Shown in pieces: positions 6,935 to 12,984 of a stretch of DNA of 12,984 nt. The stretch's first letter is position 1, and the number at the start of each line of letters is the position of its first letter. The position numbers and the translations under genes were made by a program. The notes under the pieces were generated by a model, which was not told the origin of the DNA, did not search any database, and saw nothing but the letters and a program-made list of their open reading frames with translations. This stretch comes from Pseudomonadota bacterium (GTDB lineage Bacteria > Pseudomonadota > Alphaproteobacteria > Rhizobiales > Devosiaceae): the NCBI GenBank assembly GCA_023390785.1, contig JAEWCE010000188.1, positions 1-12,984 on the forward strand, given 5' to 3'.

Positions 6935-7494
6935 CCAGCACCGTCCTTCCACCCGATGTCCTTGAGTATCTTTCTGACCTCGCTATCGAGACGGACCTTT
7001 CTCGCGACGCCGTCGCTAAAGCTATCGCAACCTATCCGGGTTATCGCGCGCAGATTTTGCAATATGCCGTCGAATGGCATGCCGCGATCGAGACGGACGT
7101 GAGCGATGAGGTTTTGCCACCGCTCCCTGCGGTCGTCCTTCCGGCCGCTCGCCAAGCGGCCGTAGACCCGTTCTACGGCAAAACAGCCGTCGAGCTGAAG
7201 AAGACTGCGTCCGAGTGCGATATCCCTCTGTCGCTGCTTTCCAAGCTCGAGCAGAGGACGATCCGTGCCGAGACCATCCCGCTTGTCCTCATCCAAAGGC
7301 TTTCCTCTGCCCTGGGCGCGCAAATGGCGGTTCTTCTGGGCTACCTCGAACTCGATCCGACCTTGGCGAAGTCCGCGAATTATCGGTCCGATGAAACGCC
7401 GCATATGACCGGCAAGATCGATTTCGCCACGGCCGTTCGCAACGCACCGATGGACGAAGCGACGCGTCAGAAATGGCTATCGCTCAGCGAGTAA
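6931..7494 (+). CDS. XRE-like helix-turn-helix protein, possible partner or repressor of the sigma-like protein
   Basis: A 187-residue protein. Residues ~86-140 (AVELKKTASECDIPLSLLSK, then LEQRTIRAETIPLVLIQRLS and SALGAQMAVLLGYLE) follow the XRE/Cro pattern: helix, turn at DIP, LSKLE recognition helix, then helices ending in a hydrophobic LGYL. The N-terminal ~60 residues are acidic and helical and could bind a partner. The Ala/Pro-rich link at 61-79 (VLPPLPAVVLPAARQAAV) is a plausible exposed site. The start is firm: GGGAGGA at 6919-6925 lies five bases before an ATG that overlaps the previous stop (ATGA). The helicase gene begins six bases after its TAA. XRE regulators are commonly paired with ImmA-type peptidases, and the next gene carries such a domain, so it may be the substrate; this is inference. 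An anti-sigma role is the other option. Confidence 0.7.
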   Translation: MTSTVLPPDVLEYLSDLAIETDLSRDAVAKAIATYPGYRAQILQYAVEWHAAIETDVSDEVLPPLPAVVLPAARQAAVDPFYGKTAVELKKTASECDIPLSLLSKLEQRTIRAETIPLVLIQRLSSALGAQMAVLLGYLELDPTLAKSANYRSDETPHMTGKIDFATAVRNAPMDEATRQKWLSLSE

Positions 7495-7500
7495 CCGGTC

Positions 7501-10500
7501 ATGGAGAACTATAGCCTCGTTCGTGTCTCGGCGGCCGATCTCAGGAAAAAAATCGATCCTGGGATGGCCGAGGTTGCTGCCGAGACGATCGTCGATCGGG
7601 CCTTAATCGATAGACAACTCACCCTCGAGGAATTGCCGGCGGGAGATCCCACTCTGGCCGGCGCGCTCGGCGTGTTCATCCGCAAGTTTGGTCTCGTTGC
7701 CGTCCAGAAGGGTTTGGACGCTCGGACGAGGCTCGAAGTCATTGCTCACGAGATCGGGCACGAGGTCGTCCACGACGGCGAAACGGCCGCGGTGTCGGCG
7801 GACTACGGCACGCCAGGTCCAGGAGACCCGGTACTGCGGGTCGAAGCTTACGGCTTGAAGGAGCGACGGGAAGCCCAAGCGAATGTCTTTGCCCGTGAAC
7901 TCCTTCTGCCGCGTGCCCTGGCGCGACGCCTTTTTCAGGACGGCAAGCGAGCCCATGCGATCGCTGAGGCGACGGGCCTCAATTTGACTTTAGTGTTCCA
8001 GCAGCTGACCGACGCGCTTCTTCTCCCGGAGCCTCCGCGGCGCGCAGCACCCAAGCTCGAGCAATCCCTCACTCTCGATCCGTCACAGCAGGAGGCGGCT
8101 GACTTCCGCGGGCAAGCACTGTTGCTCGAAGCCGGGCCGGGAACGGGCAAAACCAGAACCTTGGTCGAGAGGATCGTTGGGCTGATCCAGAGCGAGGAAG
8201 CCCGCCCATCCGAGATTTTGGCGCTGACGTTCTCCAACAAGGCGGCGGGAGAACTCTCCGATCGTGTCGGCAAATCCGTCGGCGGCTCGGCGGCCAACAT
8301 CTGGACCAGCACGTTCCATGCCTTCGGTCTCGAGCTTCTGCGCAAGCATCACAAGCTCTTCGATCTGTCGGCGGATCCGACGCTCATCGACGGCAGTCAG
8401 GCCATCGATCTGCTCGAGGACACACTTCCGGCCCTGCCGATCGTCCACAATCAGAACCTTTTCGAGCCTGCACTGGCGCTGCGCGAAATCCTCAGGGCGA
8501 TCTCGCGCGCCAAGGACGAGCTTGTCGATTGGCCCACCTACACCGCTCTGGCCGACGAAATGGCCGCGAGCGCGGATCCTGCGGATACTGATGCGGTGCT
8601 GGCCGCCGCCAAGGCCCAGGAAGTCGCGTTGGTCTACCGCCACTATCAGGAGCGGTTGCTCGCCGAGCGCGCCGTCGATTATGGCGATCTGGTTATGCTG
8701 ACGGCCATCAAGACGCGCGATGACGAAGGATTGAGAACGGCGCTACAGCAGCAGTTCAAGTGGATACACGTCGACGAGTATCAAGATATCAACCGCGCAA
8801 GCGCGATGCTCGTCAAGGGCATCGCCGGGAATGGCGAGCGGCTCTGGGTGGTCGGCGACGCGCGTCAGTCGATCTACCGCTTCCGCGGCGCTTCGATCCA
8901 GAACATGGCCCGGTTCGGCCGCGACTATCCGCACCACGAGCGTAAAGCCCTCAAGGTCAACTATCGTTCGACACAGCAGATCATAGACACGTTCAGCCGG
9001 TTCAGCGAGACGATGGCGGTGTCCTCGTTTTCGCTGCCACTTAAGCTTACACCCAACCAGAAGAGTCCCGGCCAAATGCCCTCGGTTGCGGTTGGGTCTG
9101 ATCCAGACGACGAGTACTCAGCTCTGGCCGCGAGCATTCGCGACCTCCAGAGCGCGGGCATTCCTCTCAATGACCAGGCGGTACTGGCCCGCAGCAATGC
9201 CACCCTCGCGCGGGTTGGTGAGGAGCTGGAAGCGCGCGGCGTGCCGGTCCTTTATCTGGGGCCGCTGTTCGATCGTCCGGAAGTGCGCGATCTGCTCTCG
9301 CTCTTGTCGCTGATCGCCAACACGGGGTCCACGCTTTTGCGTGTTGGAACCTTCGATCAGTACCGGGTGGGCGTCGGCGACACCAAGAAGCTGATCGATG
9401 CCGCCAAGGCTCTCGACGTACGGGCGTCCACTATGCTGTCGCGGCTCAATGAGGTTGAGGGGCTGTCTGACAGGGGGCGCGCCGCGCTTGGTCTGCTCGC
9501 ACAACATCTGGAGGGTTTCCATTTTGGGACCACCCCCTGGCTAGCCCTGATGGAGTATCTGTTCGAGCGTAGCAACTACATGGCCGGACTTCTCAAAGGC
9601 GAAAGACCTTCCGACGACATGCGTCGCGTCGCCGTGCGTCAGCTCGTCGAAGCGTTGCGCTCGATGCCGCTGAGTGGCAACCAGTCGCCGATCGGACGCG
9701 GACTACGCCGTATCCGGCACATGGTTCTGCTGGCGGACGAGCGAGAACTGCGTCGATTGCCCGACGAACTCTCCGATATAGAAGGCGTGCACCTCTTCAC
9801 CATTCACGCGAGCAAGGGACTCGAATTTGGTGCCGTGCATCTGCCCGGCCTGAAGAAAGGCGCTGTTCCGGCGCCAAACCGACCCGACCGTTGCCCACCT
9901 CCTGTGGGCCTCATCAAAGATGCGGTCGAGACCGATGCTCACGCAGCGGAAGAGGAGTGCCTCTTCTTTGTCGGTATGTCGCGCGCCCAGTCGGCGCTCC
10001 GCTTTTACCGGCCCGCAAGCGCGGCCAACGGCAATCACGCCAACCCATCCATCTATCTCGACCGGCTTAGCCTTGCTTCGTTGTCGATCGACCGCATCGC
10101 GCGGCACGCTCCAAAGCCGATCTTCGCGCCTCTTCCACATCCCCCGGCGCCGGCGCTCATCGCGAGCGACCTTGAAGCCTATGACCGTTGTCCTCGCCGG
10201 TTCTATTATGACCGCGTGCTCGGCCTGCGCGGTGATGCCGCCGACAGCACTTATCTTGCGGCCCACCAGTGCCTCATGAAGGTGATTGCTGCCGCCAGAG
10301 AGGCCGGCGTGCCTCTCAGTGAGGAGCAGATCAAGGAAACCTTCGACAAGGCCTGGGCCGGCAGCGGACTGATCGACCATGTCTACGAGAAGCCGTATCG
10401 GGTGCTAACAGAGACGATGCTGACCTCGTTGCGGCCACTTCTTTCGCGCGGTCTTCCTGAGACGGACGTGATCGTGGTCAGGCTGGGCAGCAAGGATGTC

Positions 10501-10854
10501 GAGGTGCGGCCGGACCAGATCGTCACGACCGACGGCGGCGTCACGTTTCGAACCATCCGCAGAGGCCGCCCGACGACCACCGAGGAGGACCGCCTCGGCA
10601 ACACCATGATGCTCGAAGCTGTCCGCCAGAACCACGGCGGGGGCGGGCGCGTGGAGAGTTTTCACATTGCGACGGGCGCGTTCGTCGAGATTGGGCAGAC
10701 GCCGACGAAGGTTCGCAACCGCCTGCAGAGCAGTGCGGCGATTGCCGACGCCATCGGGCGCGGCGACTACCCACCGGAAATCAGCGAGTGGGAATGCCCC
10801 CGTTGCCGGTACTTTTTCATGTGCCCGGCGCCGCTCGAGGACGTCGCGACCTAG
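7501..10854 (+). CDS. ImmA/IrrE metallopeptidase - UvrD/Rep helicase - PD-(D/E)XK-like fusion
   Basis: An 1117-residue, three-part cytoplasmic protein. Part 1 (~1-180) is an M78 (ImmA/IrrE) zinc peptidase: HEIGH at 83-87 and the third ligand in EAQANVFARELLLP, E124. Part 2 (~188-840) is an SF1A helicase: Q-motif LDPSQQEA (192-199), Walker A GPGTGKT (212-218), LTFSNKAA (242-249), DEYQD (425-429), VGDARQSIYRFRGA (451-464), NYRS (487-490), TIHASKGLEF (767-776) and VGMSRAQ (824-830). Part 3 (~885-1117) resembles AddB/Cas4-type nucleases: C897 in DRCPRRFYY plus C1099, C1102 and C1108 form the usual 4Fe-4S set, and H922 and D1005 fit, but FRTIRRGRP (1016-1024) stands where D/E-x-K is expected. ATG 7501 follows the XRE-like stop by six bases with no good ribosome site, suggesting coupled translation. 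It probably translocates on DNA and signals or processes through the peptidase; the nuclease may be dead. Confidence 0.93.
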   Translation: MENYSLVRVSAADLRKKIDPGMAEVAAETIVDRALIDRQLTLEELPAGDPTLAGALGVFIRKFGLVAVQKGLDARTRLEVIAHEIGHEVVHDGETAAVSADYGTPGPGDPVLRVEAYGLKERREAQANVFARELLLPRALARRLFQDGKRAHAIAEATGLNLTLVFQQLTDALLLPEPPRRAAPKLEQSLTLDPSQQEAADFRGQALLLEAGPGTGKTRTLVERIVGLIQSEEARPSEILALTFSNKAAGELSDRVGKSVGGSAANIWTSTFHAFGLELLRKHHKLFDLSADPTLIDGSQAIDLLEDTLPALPIVHNQNLFEPALALREILRAISRAKDELVDWPTYTALADEMAASADPADTDAVLAAAKAQEVALVYRHYQERLLAERAVDYGDLVMLTAIKTRDDEGLRTALQQQFKWIHVDEYQDINRASAMLVKGIAGNGERLWVVGDARQSIYRFRGASIQNMARFGRDYPHHERKALKVNYRSTQQIIDTFSRFSETMAVSSFSLPLKLTPNQKSPGQMPSVAVGSDPDDEYSALAASIRDLQSAGIPLNDQAVLARSNATLARVGEELEARGVPVLYLGPLFDRPEVRDLLSLLSLIANTGSTLLRVGTFDQYRVGVGDTKKLIDAAKALDVRASTMLSRLNEVEGLSDRGRAALGLLAQHLEGFHFGTTPWLALMEYLFERSNYMAGLLKGERPSDDMRRVAVRQLVEALRSMPLSGNQSPIGRGLRRIRHMVLLADERELRRLPDELSDIEGVHLFTIHASKGLEFGAVHLPGLKKGAVPAPNRPDRCPPPVGLIKDAVETDAHAAEEECLFFVGMSRAQSALRFYRPASAANGNHANPSIYLDRLSLASLSIDRIARHAPKPIFAPLPHPPAPALIASDLEAYDRCPRRFYYDRVLGLRGDAADSTYLAAHQCLMKVIAAAREAGVPLSEEQIKETFDKAWAGSGLIDHVYEKPYRVLTETMLTSLRPLLSRGLPETDVIVVRLGSKDVEVRPDQIVTTDGGVTFRTIRRGRPTTTEEDRLGNTMMLEAVRQNHGGGGRVESFHIATGAFVEIGQTPTKVRNRLQSSAAIADAIGRGDYPPEISEWECPRCRYFFMCPAPLEDVAT

Positions 10855-10950
10855 CCGCGGCCGGTCGATTGCCGCTTTCGCCAGCGTCGGCCGATCCACT
10901 CTGCAGAAGCCCCGGCAGCCTGCCGCCCGGCACCCGCATGAGTGAAAAAT

Positions 10951-11640
10951 ATGGATATCCAGGATGCGAACCAGGATGCCGAGCGCCGCGAGCGCTTCGC
11001 CTACCTCGTCAACTCCGCTCCGTTCAATTCCCGCGACCGCAAGATCGATGGCCGCGAGATCCTGTCCAATGCCGGCTATCTGCCGGCTGACGACCACGTG
11101 CTGATCCAGATTCTGGAGCATGGCAGCAAGTCGATTGGCCTCGATGAAAAGGTCGACTTCAAGGACGAAGGCGTCGAACAGTTCCGCGCCTTCCTTGGCG
11201 ATCGCATCTTCGTCTTCACGGTCGACGGCCGTGGCTATGAGTGGGGCGCGGCCGCCATCTCTGAAACCGAGCTCCGCGGCTACACCGACATCAAGTCCGA
11301 TCAGGTGTTTGCGCTCGAGCGCGCCGATGAGCCCGACAAGCTGATCAAGGACGACGAGGACATCGACCTCAACCGCCCCGGCAGCGAGCACCTCAAGATC
11401 GTCCACCGCCCCATCGTCGAGGTGACGGTCAACACCAAGACCGTCCGCCTCACCTTCGGCTGGCACACCGGTGCCCAGATCAAGGCGGCGGCGATCGTTC
11501 AGCACGTCGACATCCGGCAGGACTTCACCCTCGATGAGGAGAAGCCCAACGGCGATACCAAGGTGATCGGCGACGACGACCCCACTTTCATTGCCGGCGG
11601 CGAGGTCTTCGGCGCGGTCGACCACCACGAGGACAGCTGA
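10951..11640 (+). CDS. Multi-ubiquitin-like protein (three tandem beta-grasp domains)
   Basis: A 229-residue protein made of three ubiquitin-like repeats, the modifier of a bacterial conjugation pathway. Domain 1 (~15-82): FAYLVNSAPFNSRDRKIDGR to GVEQFRAF. Domain 2 (~85-153): RIFVFTVDGRGYEWG, then DKLIKDDEDIDLNRPGSEHL. Domain 3 (~155-229): VEVTVNTKTVRLTF, HTGAQIKAAAIVQHVDIRQD, ending AGGEVFGAVDHHEDS. The repeated plan (beta hairpin around a G/N turn, W/F, helix start, acidic D-x-D-L-x2-PG-x-E) is that of multiubiquitin-domain proteins. There is no terminal GG; the only GG is at 216-217, twelve residues from the end. ATG 10951 has GAGTGA five bases upstream; GTG 10942 would add three residues. 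The E2-like ATG overlaps its TGA (TGATG). The gene lies 96 bases after the helicase gene, so it could be read with it or from its own promoter. Confidence 0.88.
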   Translation: MDIQDANQDAERRERFAYLVNSAPFNSRDRKIDGREILSNAGYLPADDHVLIQILEHGSKSIGLDEKVDFKDEGVEQFRAFLGDRIFVFTVDGRGYEWGAAAISETELRGYTDIKSDQVFALERADEPDKLIKDDEDIDLNRPGSEHLKIVHRPIVEVTVNTKTVRLTFGWHTGAQIKAAAIVQHVDIRQDFTLDEEKPNGDTKVIGDDDPTFIAGGEVFGAVDHHEDS

Positions 11641-12059
11641 TGGCTGTCGCCCTCAAGGCCGGGGTTGCGAAGGCGATCGAGGGGTTTCGCAACCATTTCC
11701 CGACGAACCGCATCGAGGTCAACGCGACGCCCGACGGTGCCGCGTTCGTCATCATCGAGGAACTGCCTCTCGGTCCGCCCTACAAGCAGGCGACGACCTG
11801 GATCGGTTTCTTCCTGTCGACTGCTTGCCCCGACGACGACACCTACCCGTTCTACGTCCGCGGTGATCTCAGCCGGGTCGATGGCACCGAGCTCAAATCG
11901 CCGCTGCACAAGGACAGGGTCTTCCCCGACGGCGACGCTCCAATTCCAAAGCGGCCGGCGGTCATGGTCTCGCGTCGGCAGAAGAACCAGTCCTCATTCC
12001 CTCACGAAACCCCGCTCCTCAAGCTGCTGACGGTGACGAAATGGATGCTTCAACAGTGA
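11640..12059 (+). CDS. E2/UBC-like protein of the multi-ubiquitin operon
   Basis: A 139-residue protein, the size of an E2 core. The order fits an E2 fold: helix 1-20, strands RIEVNATPDGAAFVIIEELP (24-43) and TTWIGFFLS (52-60), a YP motif in DDDTYPFYVRGDL (65-77), a loop, then SRRQKN (111-116) and a final helix ETPLLKLLTVTKWML (123-137). Position between a multi-ubiquitin modifier and an E1 strongly supports the call. The only cysteine is C63, before the YP motif; the usual E2 cysteine site after it (around 108-117) has none, so either C63 or a non-cysteine mechanism is used, or it is a scaffold. GAGGA at 11629-11633 gives a good ribosome site. It overlaps the upstream gene by 1 base and the E1 gene by up to 19. 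The family assignment rests on context and fold pattern, not a clear motif. Confidence 0.68.
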   Translation: MAVALKAGVAKAIEGFRNHFPTNRIEVNATPDGAAFVIIEELPLGPPYKQATTWIGFFLSTACPDDDTYPFYVRGDLSRVDGTELKSPLHKDRVFPDGDAPIPKRPAVMVSRRQKNQSSFPHETPLLKLLTVTKWMLQQ

Positions 12060-12984
12060 CCAGGACCTGTGAGATGCGCATGGGTGCGCAGATGTACGGC
12101 GAGCTGACCGCACACCTGTTTCCCGGTGATGGCGACGAGCATGGCGCAGTGATCTGTGCCGGTCTGCTCGACACGCTCAATGGTCCGGTGCTGACCGCGC
12201 GAGAGTTGATCCTTGCCGAAGAGGGGAAGGACTGGGTGCCCGGCACGCGTGGCTATCGCCGCCTGCTCGCGACCTTCGTGTCCAAGCAGGCCAGGCGCTG
12301 TCGCGATGAGCGCCTCGTCTACCTGGCGGTCCACAATCATGGCGGCCGCGATCGGGTCGAGTTTTCGTCCGTCGACTATGAGTCGCACGAGCGCGGTTTT
12401 CCGGCCCTGCTGGATCTCGTCAACGGCATGCCGGTCGGCTCTCTCGTTTTCGCCGACAACGCGGTGGCCGGCGACATCTGGATGCCGGGCAAAAAGCGCC
12501 TCGTACTCGACCGACTGGTGGTGGTCGGCGCCAGGCGGCGTGAGTTCTATCCAGCGCCGCCGCCGACGATCGCGGTTTTCGATCCCCGGTTCGATCGGCA
12601 GGTGCGCATGTTCGGTGCCAGCGGGCAGGCGGTGCTGCGCGGCTCGAAGGTGGCCATCATCGGTCTGGGCGGCGTCGGCTCGATCCTTGCCGAGTTGCTC
12701 GGCCGTCTAGGTGTAGGCCATTTCCTGCTTGTCGATCCTGATCGGGTCCAGCCCAGCAACCTGCCGCGGCTCGTCGGCGCGCGGCCTTGGGAGGCGATGA
12801 GCTGGATGGTTCAGGAGGGGCGTCCCAAATGGCTCCGCCACCTCGGCGCGCATCTCGCCAGCCGCAAGATTGACCTGGCGCGCCGGATCATTCGGCAGGC
12901 CAACAAGAACGCCGATTGCGATCTGCACTTCTCTGCGATGGAGGAAAAGGCCGTCGTCGAGGCCCTGAAGACGTGCAACTACAT
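12041..12984 (+). CDS. JAB/JAMM deubiquitinase - E1 (ThiF) fusion, partial
   Basis: The frame opens at ATG 12041 and stays open for 314 codons to the window edge, so the end of the E1 part is missing. Part 1 (~5-165) is a JAMM zinc peptidase: HLFPGDGDEHGA with E33 as catalytic Glu, H98-N-H100, and S109 to D112 in VEFSSVD, the complete E, HxH, S-x2-D set; it should cut or trim the ubiquitin-like protein. Part 2 (from ~183) is an E1/ThiF adenylylating domain: RFDRQVRMFG (183-192), the ATP-binding GLGGVGS (208-214), VDPDRVQPSNLPRLVG (231-246) and K276. The catalytic cysteine and any zinc cysteines would lie beyond the edge. ATG 12074 is a good alternative start with AGGA eight bases upstream, after the E2-like stop; the earlier ATG keeps a full first strand. 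It works with the two genes before it: activation, transfer and removal of the modifier. Confidence 0.9.
   Translation, partial: MDASTVTRTCEMRMGAQMYGELTAHLFPGDGDEHGAVICAGLLDTLNGPVLTARELILAEEGKDWVPGTRGYRRLLATFVSKQARRCRDERLVYLAVHNHGGRDRVEFSSVDYESHERGFPALLDLVNGMPVGSLVFADNAVAGDIWMPGKKRLVLDRLVVVGARRREFYPAPPPTIAVFDPRFDRQVRMFGASGQAVLRGSKVAIIGLGGVGSILAELLGRLGVGHFLLVDPDRVQPSNLPRLVGARPWEAMSWMVQEGRPKWLRHLGAHLASRKIDLARRIIRQANKNADCDLHFSAMEEKAVVEALKTCNY

Noticed and set aside
9703..10380. 225-codon minus-strand frame inside the helicase gene
   Set aside because: Antisense shadow of conserved helicase motifs V and VI.
10405..11628. 407-codon minus-strand frame opposite the helicase end and the multi-ubiquitin gene
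   Set aside because: Long only because the GC-rich sense codons leave few antisense stops; Asp/Val/Leu repeats mirror the acidic modifier and no family is recognisable.
10951..12984. Type II CBASS (E1/E2 Cap2 and JAB Cap3) as the identity of the right-hand operon
   Set aside because: No CD-NTase is present before it, JAB precedes E1 in one chain, and a multi-ubiquitin modifier gene leads the operon.
1..12984. CRISPR arrays, tRNA, rRNA or insertion-sequence ends
   Set aside because: No regularly spaced repeats, cloverleaf-like segments, rRNA-like stretches or transposase motifs were found by eye.

Overview
The window is GC-rich DNA with the gene style of an alphaproteobacterium (a sphingomonad or rhizobial relative is my best guess from base composition, GTG starts and the mix of families; the sequence cannot fix the genus). 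It carries no rRNA, tRNA, intact insertion sequence or CRISPR array that I can see.

Left part (1-4004): a low-density, eroded zone. It holds the start of a minus-strand gene cut by the window edge (1-342), a 76-residue membrane peptide (376-606), and a minus-strand 596-residue exported protein whose helical core resembles alginate-lyase-type alpha/alpha-toroid proteins (718-2508). About 530 bases without a gene follow, with four inverted repeats. Next come two gene relics: a shard of the potassium-pump ATPase KdpB (3042-3239) and the C-terminal domain of a GntR-family regulator (3332-3661, minus). Middle (4005-6009): rmuC (DNA recombination protein) and a convergent 126-residue hypothetical gene. 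Their two TAG stop codons sit in the opposite arms of one long imperfect inverted repeat.

Right part (6010-12984): two same-strand modules that look like an accessory or defence island. Module 1 is a tight three-gene operon: a sigma-factor-like protein (6179-6934), an XRE-like helix-turn-helix protein (6931-7494, 4-bp overlap) and an 1117-residue fusion of an ImmA/IrrE-type zinc peptidase, a UvrD/Rep SF1 helicase and a C-terminal PD-(D/E)XK-like domain that keeps its four iron-sulfur cysteines but seems to have lost its catalytic D/E-x-K (7501-10854). Module 2 starts 96 bases later: a protein of three tandem ubiquitin-like domains (10951-11640), a small E2-like protein (11640-12059) and a JAMM/JAB deubiquitinase-E1 (ThiF) fusion that runs off the right edge (12041-12984+).

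How they may work together (inference): in module 1 the peptidase could sense DNA damage or phage DNA through the attached helicase and cut the neighbouring regulator, releasing the sigma-like protein, much as ImmA cuts ImmR in mobile elements. Module 2 has all core parts of a bacterial ubiquitin-like conjugation pathway: modifier, E2, E1 and processing or removal peptidase. Whether the two modules are one system or merely neighbours cannot be told from one window.
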